Below are positions 1-5,969 of a DNA stretch of 7,946 bases, in pieces (the stretch's first letter is position 1; each line of letters starts with the position of its first letter). The translations under genes and the position numbers were made by a program. Under the pieces are notes generated by a model. It worked only from the letters and a program-made list of their open reading frames with translations. It searched no databases and was not told the DNA's origin. The stretch comes from an uncultured Pseudomonadales bacterium (GTDB lineage: Bacteria; Pseudomonadota; Gammaproteobacteria; Pseudomonadales; Porticoccaceae). Location of the stretch: positions 1-7,946 of the forward strand of contig CALLDA010000126.1 of assembly GCA_937998635.1 (NCBI GenBank), given 5' to 3'.

Positions 1-2100
1 GCTCAGCCTGCGGGTCGGGTCGTGCAGGTGCTGGGTGATGACCTGGCTCCGGGCATGGAAATTGAGCTAGCCCTGCACAATTTTGCTCTTCCTCACACCT
101 GGTCAAAAGCCCTTGAAAAGCAGTTGGCAGGCATTGCTGATGAAATTCCAGAGGCGGATAAAAAGCAGCGTATCGATCTACGGCATTTGCCGCTGGTTAC
201 CATTGATGGTGAGGATGCGCGGGATTTTGATGACGCGGTTTACTGTGAGCCGGTGGGTAGAAGTGGCTGGCGTTTATATGTCGCCATTGCCGATGTTTCT
301 CACTATGTAAAGCCGGGTACGGCTTTGGATCTGGAGGCTTACCAGCGGGGTAACTCGGTGTACTTTCCGGGTCAGGTAATACCGATGCTGCCGGAGAAGT
401 TATCCAATGGTCTGTGCTCTCTTAAACCTCAGGTTGATCGCTTGTGTATGGTGTGTGAAATGCGCATTGACGCCTCCGGTGTGGTCAAGCAGTTTCAGTT
501 TTATGAAGGGGTAATGCACTCCCGCGCCCGGCTGACCTACACCCAGGTGGCGGTGATGCTCGCCGAGCGGGACGAGAGCGCTAGTTCGATGGATGGTTCG
601 GCAGATAGTTCGAGCGGTAGCCCAGTACGTGAACAATTCAAAAATATCGTTGCACATATTGATGATCTCCATGATCTATATGGAGCTTTGCGAGAGAACC
701 GTGCAAGCCGAGGGGCTATCGATTTTGATACCGTCGAAACACGTATATTGTTTGATGCTGAGCGTAAAATTGAGCAGATTATTCCCACCGAACGAACCGA
801 TGCCCATCGCTTAATTGAAGAATGCATGCTCAGTGCTAATGTCTGCACCGCGACATTGTTGGCGAAAAGTAAATTGCCGACTTTATACCGCGTCCACGAA
901 GGGCCACGAGAAGAAAAGCTGGAGGATTTGCGGGCCTTTCTTGGTGAGCTGGGTCTCGGTTTGCCAGGTGGGGAGAAGCCCACCGCGCACGACTATCAAG
1001 CGGTGCTCAATCAGGCCGCAGGGCGCCCCGACGCCGATATTATCCAGTCTGTGATGTTGCGCTCCATGAGTCAGGCGGTGTACCAGGCTGAAAATGCGGG
1101 TCACTTTGGTCTCAATTATGAGGGCTATTCTCATTTTACTTCGCCGATACGACGTTACCCCGATTTGTTGGTGCATCGGGCCATTCGGGCTTTACTGCAT
1201 AGCAAGCGACGGGTTGCACATTTAAAACGTGTTGCCGATGCCCAGCAGCAAGCGCTGGAAAAAAACTATCCCTATGAGATTGCGCAAATCACCGAGGGCG
1301 GTGACCATTGCTCAATGACCGAGCGCCGCGCCGATGAGGCCACTCGCAGTGTGGTCAATTGGCTGAAATGCGAATACCTGCTTGAGCATGTTGGCAATGA
1401 GTTTCGCGGTGTCGTCAGCGCTGTCACGGGCTTTGGTTTATTTGTCGAACTTGAACCGGTGTATATCGATGGCCTGGTGCATATCACCGGCCTGCCGAAA
1501 GATTATTATCATCACGAAGCCGCCCATCACCGCCTGGTGGGTGAGCGCACTGGCCGGACGTTTCGCCTTGGCGACGTCGTACAGGTTAGGGTCGCGCGGG
1601 TGGATATGGATGAGCGCAAAATTGATCTGGAATTGATCGATGATGGCACTGGGCAGTCTGGAGACAGGTCTTCGAAAGCTAGATCTTCAAAAACCCGATC
1701 TACGAAGAAAAACAAGACCAGGTGTGGCGCTGACAAAAGTGCTGATAAGCAAGGCAGCAAGAAAAAAAGCGTAGCTAAAGGGTCAGGGAAAAAACCGAAA
1801 GTGTTTTCGACTAAAGATCAGGCACGGGCGAAGGAATACGCAGACGTGCAGGCCGGGGAAAAGAAAAGACCTAAAAAAGCCAAAAAAGCAGGCCACAGGA
1901 AAAATGCTACTGAAGCGCAAAGTTCGCCGAGCCAGACCACCTCTGTGAGCTCATCCAGGAATGCTTCAAAGGTATCGGCTACAACGCAGGATAAAACGGC
2001 GAAAGTCAGGAAGCGGCGTATTCAGGCTAAGAATGTGAGTACACCTGATTCTGGCCCTGGAAAAAATAAGTCTTCAGTTCGAATTCGAAGAGACAAATAA
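1..2100 (+). CDS. rnr: Ribonuclease R, 3' part (N-terminus outside window)
   Basis: RNase R is a processive 3'-to-5' exoribonuclease that degrades structured RNA, acting in RNA quality control and rRNA turnover. The frame is open from base 1, so the gene starts upstream and GTG 22 is not its start. Numbering from codon 22, the end of a cold-shock domain comes first (PHTW near 25). The RNB catalytic domain covers about 48-395, with Asp62, Asp68, Asp70 and Asp71 in the DGEDARDFDDAV motif as metal ligands and HFTSPIRRYPDL near 372-385. An S1 domain covers about 458-543, and a basic tail about 545-692. By comparison with E. coli, roughly 200 N-terminal residues are missing, which would make the full protein longer than the usual ~810. 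The extra length lies mainly in the Lys/Ser/Arg tail. A Ser-rich insertion (571-627) interrupts the RNB region. It converges with mobA. Family assignment is certain from the continuous match along RNB and S1. Confidence 0.97.
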   Translation, partial: AQPAGRVVQVLGDDLAPGMEIELALHNFALPHTWSKALEKQLAGIADEIPEADKKQRIDLRHLPLVTIDGEDARDFDDAVYCEPVGRSGWRLYVAIADVSHYVKPGTALDLEAYQRGNSVYFPGQVIPMLPEKLSNGLCSLKPQVDRLCMVCEMRIDASGVVKQFQFYEGVMHSRARLTYTQVAVMLAERDESASSMDGSADSSSGSPVREQFKNIVAHIDDLHDLYGALRENRASRGAIDFDTVETRILFDAERKIEQIIPTERTDAHRLIEECMLSANVCTATLLAKSKLPTLYRVHEGPREEKLEDLRAFLGELGLGLPGGEKPTAHDYQAVLNQAAGRPDADIIQSVMLRSMSQAVYQAENAGHFGLNYEGYSHFTSPIRRYPDLLVHRAIRALLHSKRRVAHLKRVADAQQQALEKNYPYEIAQITEGGDHCSMTERRADEATRSVVNWLKCEYLLEHVGNEFRGVVSAVTGFGLFVELEPVYIDGLVHITGLPKDYYHHEAAHHRLVGERTGRTFRLGDVVQVRVARVDMDERKIDLELIDDGTGQSGDRSSKARSSKTRSTKKNKTRCGADKSADKQGSKKKSVAKGSGKKPKVFSTKDQARAKEYADVQAGEKKRPKKAKKAGHRKNATEAQSSPSQTTSVSSSRNASKVSATTQDKTAKVRKRRIQAKNVSTPDSGPGKNKSSVRIRRDK
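1666..1710 (+). repeat. Three tandem 15-base units in the rnr tail
   Basis: Three consecutive five-codon units encode R-S-S-K-A, R-S-S-K-T and R-S-T-K-K at the beginning of the basic tail of RNase R. Codons differ between units (AGG/AGA/CGA for Arg, TCG/TCA/ACG in the third position), so the copies have diverged at the DNA level. This is seen directly. Growth of the tail by short in-frame duplication is an inference. Confidence 0.7.
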
Positions 2101-2128
2101 GCCTTAACGTGCATCAGTGTGTAAATTT

Positions 2129-2146
2129 GGCGAGAGTGTCGCTTTT
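2129..2146 (+). terminator. Weak candidate terminator after rnr
   Basis: A five-pair stem (GGCGA with TCGCT, one G-U pair) with a five-base loop is followed by TTTT, 29 bases after the rnr stop in the convergent intergenic space (2101-2233). The stem is short, so rho-independent termination is only a possibility. No better hairpin was seen for either rnr or the opposing mobA. Confidence 0.3.
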
Positions 2147-2233
2147 ATGTATTGCTGGTATCGCGATTAGGATTGTGGCGGTCTTGATATGAAATGCTGG
2201 GCGCTGCTTATGACAACCGGTGTGACAATGGAC

Positions 2234-2833
2234 TCACAGCTTTAGCGCTTGCCATTCCTCCGTGGTATTAACATTGGCAAACTGCGAATGATCACCTTGA
2301 CAGGCTATTGTGGTACTCGGGATATCTCGCAATAAGCGCGAGATAGAGAGATCAGGGGCATTTGTTTCGAGGCGTTCAGTCAGGCGCGCGATAAGGTCCT
2401 TGTTAAACTGGATAAGCAGTGGAAAATATTTATCCTCGTAATAACAGGCAGTGTGCCCATCCAGATTGGCTTTACATAGCTGGGTTAATTGTTCGGCTTT
2501 CAGTAATGGCATATCCACCGGAACAATGAGGGCGCGATGATCTGGATAGTGAATACCCAGCGTGTGTAATGCGCCGATGGGGCCGAGACCAGGCTTTATG
2601 TCGGGCAGATAGCGAGCATTTATAGTGCTGTTGGTTTCGGCATTACGGCAGATAATAATTTCCTCAAACAGGTCGAGGACTGCAAGCTTACGCTGCATAA
2701 GGTCGAGCAGGGTGCCGCCACCATTATTTCCCCCGACCGGCAGTAGGGCTTTATCCTGGCCCATTCGACGAGATTCCCCACCGGCTAGAATAACGCCGAT
2801 AGTTTTCTCAGATGTTTGTTCGGACAAAGACAA
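2234..2833 (-). CDS. mobA: Molybdenum cofactor guanylyltransferase MobA
   Basis: MobA transfers GMP from GTP to Mo-molybdopterin, giving the guanine dinucleotide (MGD) form used by DMSO-reductase-family enzymes; it acts in the cytoplasm. The 199-residue product has the usual family length (E. coli about 194). The N-terminal nucleotide-binding signature LAGGESRRMGQDK lies at 16-28, GLGPIGAL is near 92-99, and VPVDMPLL carries the family's conserved metal-binding Asp. It is last in the moa operon. The start is a TTG at 2831-2833, two codons after the moaE stop and in the same frame; a second TTG at 2825-2827 is also possible. No Shine-Dalgarno sequence is visible before either, and the moaE TAA prevents any start further upstream, so translation probably relies on coupling to moaE. 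Function is well supported; the exact start is not. Confidence 0.95.
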   Translation of the reverse strand: MSLSEQTSEKTIGVILAGGESRRMGQDKALLPVGGNNGGGTLLDLMQRKLAVLDLFEEIIICRNAETNSTINARYLPDIKPGLGPIGALHTLGIHYPDHRALIVPVDMPLLKAEQLTQLCKANLDGHTACYYEDKYFPLLIQFNKDLIARLTERLETNAPDLSISRLLRDIPSTTIACQGDHSQFANVNTTEEWQALKL

Positions 2834-2839
2834 GGGCTG

Positions 2840-3319
2840 TTACCAGCGTTTAGCAGCGTCACAGTCGCTACTTTTTGCTTCAACCCAATGTTCGCCCTCA
2901 GGGGTGTATTCCTTTTTCCAGAAGGGTGCATCCATCTTTAAATAATCCATGATGAACTGGCAAGCATCGAATGCTTCGCGGCGGTGGCTGCTGCTGACCC
3001 CTATAAAAACAATGGGATCGCCGGGGTAGAGCATACCGACCCGGTGAATTATTGCGACCTTACCCAGTGCCCAGCGTTCACAGGCGGTGTCGATAATTGC
3101 CTGTAGGGATTGCTCGGTCATGCCGGGGTAGTGTTCCAGAAACATGGCGTTAACGGGATTTTCCGCCAGGTCACGTACCATGCCGGTAAAGCTGACGAGT
3201 GCACCGTATTCGCTATCAGCAGTAGTGAGTTCACCCAGGATTGTTGCGGGATCAAAGGCTGCGTCGAGAATTTTGACGATGGTGTTTTGCGCGATGGGAC
3301 TGGAATCAATAGCATTCAT
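2840..3319 (-). CDS. moaE: Molybdopterin synthase catalytic subunit MoaE
   Basis: MoaE forms the large subunit of molybdopterin synthase. With thiocarboxylated MoaD it converts cyclic pyranopterin monophosphate to molybdopterin. The 159-residue product is near the usual 150. Family blocks are visible: GALVSFTGMVRD (39-50), LEHYPGMTE (61-69), RVGMLYPGD (93-101), SSSHRREAFDAC (109-120) and MDYLKMDAPFWKKE (124-137). Lys128 and Lys135 are spaced like the two active-site lysines of the E. coli enzyme. The ATG at 3317-3319 lies one base after the moaD stop and four bases beyond a GGAGGT (3324-3329) made of the last two moaD codons, so moaD and moaE should be translationally coupled, fitting the equal amounts needed in the heterotetramer. 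mobA follows after six bases. Confidence 0.97.
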   Translation of the reverse strand: MNAIDSSPIAQNTIVKILDAAFDPATILGELTTADSEYGALVSFTGMVRDLAENPVNAMFLEHYPGMTEQSLQAIIDTACERWALGKVAIIHRVGMLYPGDPIVFIGVSSSHRREAFDACQFIMDYLKMDAPFWKKEYTPEGEHWVEAKSSDCDAAKRW

Positions 3320-3320
3320 A

Positions 3321-3581
3321 TCAACCTCCGGTCACCGGCGGGAAAAATGCAACTTCGTCACCGCTAACCAGAGCTGTGTCGTTGTCACACATTACCTGAT
3401 TTACCGCTGCAAGCACTTGTGGGTCGGTGAACAGGCTTTGCCAGGCTTCCCCTTTGCTGGCGAGCTGGGCTTTAAGATCAGCTACCGTAAATGGTGCATT
3501 GCTTGCCGCCTTTAGCGGAACATCCAGTTGTGAGCAATCCAGCTTCTCCCTTAACTGGGCAAAAAGTAGTACTTTGATCAT
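3321..3581 (-). CDS. moaD: Molybdopterin synthase sulfur carrier subunit MoaD
   Basis: MoaD is the small ubiquitin-like subunit of molybdopterin synthase. Its C-terminal glycine is adenylated by MoeB, then becomes a thiocarboxylate that donates sulfur to the pterin. The product has 86 residues (E. coli 81), opens with IKVLLFAQLRE and closes with FFPPVTGG; the free C-terminal Gly85-Gly86 that inserts into the MoaE active site is intact. The start is ATG 3579-3581, preceded only by a weak GGAA. It lies 48 bases after the moaC stop, the longest gap in the operon, in AT-rich DNA that includes TTAATTTAA. No moeB or sulfurtransferase gene is in the window, so activation must be encoded elsewhere. 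The two final codons double as the moaE ribosome binding site. Confidence 0.95.
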   Translation of the reverse strand: MIKVLLFAQLREKLDCSQLDVPLKAASNAPFTVADLKAQLASKGEAWQSLFTDPQVLAAVNQVMCDNDTALVSGDEVAFFPPVTGG

Positions 3582-3629
3582 GATTCCAGTTTTAAATTAA
3601 GGATAAGTGTAGAGGCGAATTCACCCGGC

Positions 3630-4127
3630 CTATTGTTGGTCATGTCGCCAGGCCCCGGTTTTGCCCCCTACTTTGGTCAGCACCCTGATGTCTTCAATAG
3701 ACATACCGGGATCAACCGCTTTACACATATCGAACAGCGTAAGCGCTGCAATGGACACAGCGGTAAGCGCTTCCATCTCTACACCCGTTTTACCATCGAG
3801 TTTGCACATGGCTTCAATTCGCACGCGGCTTTTTTTCACAGAGCCTGTCTCAGCCTGTAATTCAAAGTTTACCTGTACTTTGCTGAGCATCAGCGGATGG
3901 CACAGAGGGATTAAATCCGCACAGCGCTTTGCTGCCTGAATGCCAGCAATACGAGCCGTCGCCAGGACATCGCCTTTGGCGTGGCCGCCATCGCGTATTA
4001 AAAGCAGGGTTTCCGGTAGCATGCTCACATAGCCTTCGGCAGTGGCGATACGGGTGGTGATGGCTTTGCCGCTGACATCAACCATCGAGGCTTCACCGGC
4101 GGCGTTGATATGGCTTAATTTATTCAT
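3630..4127 (-). CDS. moaC: Cyclic pyranopterin monophosphate synthase MoaC
   Basis: MoaC converts the 3',8-cyclo-GTP intermediate made by MoaA into cyclic pyranopterin monophosphate. The 165-residue product matches the family (about 161) from its first residues: LSHINAAGEASMVDVS at 4-19 resembles the E. coli N-terminus, which supports ATG 4125-4127. Conserved blocks include GGHAKGDVLATARIAGI (47-63, with Lys51), DLIPLCHPL (71-79, with His77), GVEMEALTAVS (115-125), LFDMCKAVD (131-139) and the C-terminal GGKTGAW (154-160). The 25-base gap to moaB has no purine-rich Shine-Dalgarno sequence (it is CCGCCTC next to the ATG). Translation may therefore depend on ribosomes arriving from moaB or on another kind of initiation site. 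No missing key residue was seen. Confidence 0.97.
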   Translation of the reverse strand: MNKLSHINAAGEASMVDVSGKAITTRIATAEGYVSMLPETLLLIRDGGHAKGDVLATARIAGIQAAKRCADLIPLCHPLMLSKVQVNFELQAETGSVKKSRVRIEAMCKLDGKTGVEMEALTAVSIAALTLFDMCKAVDPGMSIEDIRVLTKVGGKTGAWRHDQQ

Positions 4128-4152
4128 GAGGCGGATATATAGTTAGGCGGGT

Positions 4153-4716
4153 TTATGAAGCTTCGCGGGTGCTGCATTCGCTGCCGTTTGGTTCACCGGC
4201 AATGGTTTTTAGCTGACCAACAAAGTTACAGGGTTTGTGGCTGGCGTCCAGTTGCTCGCCGATGATGCCGTCCCAGGCCGTGCGGCAGGCGTTGGTAGAA
4301 CCGGGCATGCAAAATACGATGGTGCCGTTCGATAGTCCCGCTACCGCACGAGACTGAACCGTGGAGGAGCCGATATCCTTATAGGATATTTGTCGGAACA
4401 ACTCACCGTAACCGTCTACCACCGTGTCAAATAGCGGCAGGATGGCCTGGGGTGTTGAGTCGCGGCCAGTAAATCCTGTGCCGCCAGTAATTAAGATCGC
4501 CTGTATATCCTCAGAGGCGATCCAGCTTGCGACGATGGCGCGAATATTATAAAGGTCGTCTTTGACGATTTGCTTTAGGGCCAGTTGGTGACCAGCATCG
4601 CTGAGTTTCTCTACCAGCAATTTTCCGGAGGTATCGCTGTCTTCATTGCGACTGTCGGATACGGTTAAGACTGCGATGCGTAACGAACGGAATTCTTCAG
4701 CATAATTTTTGACCAC
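4153..4716 (-). CDS. moaB: MoaB/MogA-family molybdopterin protein MoaB
   Basis: MoaB belongs to the MogA/MoaB molybdopterin-binding fold. In organisms where it replaces MogA it adenylylates molybdopterin; in E. coli its role is unclear because MogA is present. Visible motifs are LRIAVLTVSDSR near the start, ITGGTGFTGRDSTPQA in the middle, SRAVAGLSNGT, and PGSTNACRTAWDGII followed by PCNF. I chose the GTG at 4714-4716 (187 residues) because GGAGGT lies seven bases upstream (4724-4729). A longer reading from TTG 4731 would place that site inside the coding region and has no site of its own. A 16-residue tail after the usual family end (GEPNGSECSTREAS) is unusual. The gene begins four bases after the moaA stop. 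The GRD rather than EGD variant of the loop resembles MogA-type proteins, so an active adenylyltransferase is plausible but inferred. Confidence 0.93.
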   Translation of the reverse strand: MVKNYAEEFRSLRIAVLTVSDSRNEDSDTSGKLLVEKLSDAGHQLALKQIVKDDLYNIRAIVASWIASEDIQAILITGGTGFTGRDSTPQAILPLFDTVVDGYGELFRQISYKDIGSSTVQSRAVAGLSNGTIVFCMPGSTNACRTAWDGIIGEQLDASHKPCNFVGQLKTIAGEPNGSECSTREAS

Positions 4717-4720
4717 GGTA

Positions 4721-5695
4721 TTAACCTCCAATCATGGCCAGATGGCGGGTGCCGCCACTTTGGCCGTCCTGTAAAAAATGACTGACTTTTTTGTCCAACA
4801 ACTGGTTTTGTAGAAACTCGATCAACTCGTCCCGTTGGTCATCTGACTTGAGCAGGGGCCGAACATCAATGCCCGTGTCAGAGAACAGGCAGAGGTGCAG
4901 TTTGCCGGTAGAGTCCATGCGCAGTCGGTTGCAGGTGCTACAGAAATCTTTGCTGTAGGGCGTGATCAGGCCGACTCGTCCCTCATAATCCGGGTGATAA
5001 AACTCCTGGGCAGGACCAGCGTCTAGTTCACGGAGGGTTTGGGTCCAGGCATTGTCCAAGAGCCATTGGCGTAGCGTCTCACCAGCAACATGGCGTTCGG
5101 CAAAAAATTCACTGTTGTCGCCGGTCTGCATTAATTCGATAAAGCGCAGTGTGATGGCTTTGTTTTTGATCCAGTCGAGAAAAGGAGCCAGTTGCTTGTC
5201 ATTCAAGCCACGCAACATAACGGCGTTGACTTTAATCGAGGCTATGCCGAGTGTGATGGCACGGTCGAGACCATCGAGTAATTCGTGGAGTCGAGAGTGG
5301 CCGGTGATGGCCTGGAAAACCCCTGGATCAAGACTGTCGATGCTGAGGTTAAGGGCATCCAAACCTGCATCGGCCCACTCGTCAATCAGCTCCGGCAGGC
5401 GGTAGCCATTGGTGGTGATTGCGACCTTTTCTATACCAGGGGTGGCCTTAACCGTGCGGATTATCTCAGGTAAATCTTTGCGTACTGACGGTTCGCCACC
5501 TGTGATGCGGATTTTTCGCGTGCCTGCTGCACCAAAGGCCGAGCAGACACGACGGATTTCATCGAGCGACAGGAAGGCCTGATCGGGCCTGCCCTCATAA
5601 CCATCGGGGAGGCAATAGGTGCAACGAAAGTTGCAGACATCGGTGATAGACAGGCGCAGGTAGTGAAACTTGCGGCCGAAGTTATCCTGTAGCAT
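4721..5695 (-). CDS. moaA: GTP 3',8-cyclase MoaA (radical SAM)
   Basis: MoaA is the radical S-adenosylmethionine enzyme that opens Moco synthesis by converting GTP to 3',8-cyclo-GTP. The 324-residue product (E. coli 329) has the N-terminal cluster motif CNFRCTYC (Cys21, Cys25, Cys28), ITGGEPSVRKDL for SAM binding, and the C-terminal cluster Cys-x2-Cys-x13-Cys starting CSTCNRLRMD. It ends in Gly-Gly, the conserved tail needed for activity in the family. The start is ATG 5693-5695, with AAGGTG five bases upstream. The same frame stays open to 5818, but that stretch is the riboswitch leader, has no family similarity, and would make the protein about 40 residues too long. The final GGA GGT codons form the moaB ribosome binding site. 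It is first in the operon and presumably controls cofactor output. Confidence 0.97.
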   Translation of the reverse strand: MLQDNFGRKFHYLRLSITDVCNFRCTYCLPDGYEGRPDQAFLSLDEIRRVCSAFGAAGTRKIRITGGEPSVRKDLPEIIRTVKATPGIEKVAITTNGYRLPELIDEWADAGLDALNLSIDSLDPGVFQAITGHSRLHELLDGLDRAITLGIASIKVNAVMLRGLNDKQLAPFLDWIKNKAITLRFIELMQTGDNSEFFAERHVAGETLRQWLLDNAWTQTLRELDAGPAQEFYHPDYEGRVGLITPYSKDFCSTCNRLRMDSTGKLHLCLFSDTGIDVRPLLKSDDQRDELIEFLQNQLLDKKVSHFLQDGQSGGTRHLAMIGG

Positions 5696-5696
5696 G

Positions 5697-5844
5697 CAAA
5701 CACCTTTCCAAAGTCGGGAGGAGGTCAGGTTTCCCCAACATCCCTCAGAATGTCTACTCAGCTTGTCTCTGTAGGAGATAAAACAAGAGTGAATTCTCGG
5801 CACAGGGTTCATCACCATTGAGGGTCTTAGAACGCGGGTGCTCG
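5697..5844 (-). ncRNA. Moco riboswitch (moco RNA motif) in the moaA leader
   Basis: The leader just before moaA ends in CTCCCGACTTTGGAAAGGTG (5701-5720), close to the end of the E. coli moaA Moco leader as I remember it (CTCCCG, a short spacer, then TGGAAAGGTG before ATG). An eight-pair closing helix can be drawn: CGAGCACC (5837-5844) with GGTGTTTG (5697-5704), containing two G-U pairs. It takes up part of the Shine-Dalgarno sequence AAGGTG. Inside it, a long interrupted hairpin (5747-5797) pairs AGAAT/ATTCT, ACTC/GAGT and CTTGT/ACAAG, and a further stem pairs GTTGGGG with CTCCCGAC. The expected action is cofactor binding that stabilises the fold and blocks moaA translation. Boundaries are approximate. 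Tungsten-cofactor (Tuco) specificity cannot be excluded by eye. Confidence 0.75.
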
Positions 5845-5853
5845 GAGCTTGTC

Positions 5854-5939
5854 ATTAAATTAACGGCGCTAGTCTAGCATAGCTGCTCAGTGCTTTCGCA
5901 GCGAAGTCAGCGAGGGTCACATTAAGATATTAGCTTAAT
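5854..5939 (-). promoter_or_regulatory. Candidate moa promoter with upstream palindrome
   Basis: A TTTAAT (-10 like, five of six) at 5854-5859 would start transcription near 5847, right at the beginning of the riboswitch. No good -35 is found 16-18 bases upstream, so an activator may be needed. A perfect inverted repeat, ATTAAG-N7-CTTAAT, lies at 5921-5939, about 80 bases above that start, and could be its site. It does not match the FNR, CRP or ModE consensus as I know them. TATGCT at 5876-5881 is an alternative -10, also without a clear -35. Confidence 0.3.
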
Positions 5940-5969
5940 CGGAGAGGAGTGTGGCGTGTTGATTGCAGC

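Noticed and set aside
537..983. 148-residue minus-strand open frame opposite rnr
   Set aside because: It is antisense to the conserved RNB domain, and its composition (Ser/Arg-rich) is that of a shadow frame.
2101..2233. Strong terminator for the moa operon between mobA and rnr
   Set aside because: Only a short weak hairpin is present; nothing with a GC-rich stem and T-tract on the minus strand was found.
3144..3515. 123-residue plus-strand open frame across moaE and moaD
   Set aside because: It crosses two well-supported genes on the other strand and shows no family motif.
4153..4731. moaB starting at TTG 4731
   Set aside because: The TTG overlaps the GGAGGT itself and has no upstream site, whereas GTG 4716 is correctly spaced from GGAGGT.
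5052..5405. 117-residue plus-strand open frame opposite moaA
   Set aside because: It is antisense to the conserved radical SAM core with no start signal; a shadow frame.
4721..5818. A 365-residue reading of moaA starting at 5818
   Set aside because: The first 41 codons have no MoaA similarity and lie over the riboswitch. ATG 5695 has a good ribosome binding site and gives the normal family length.
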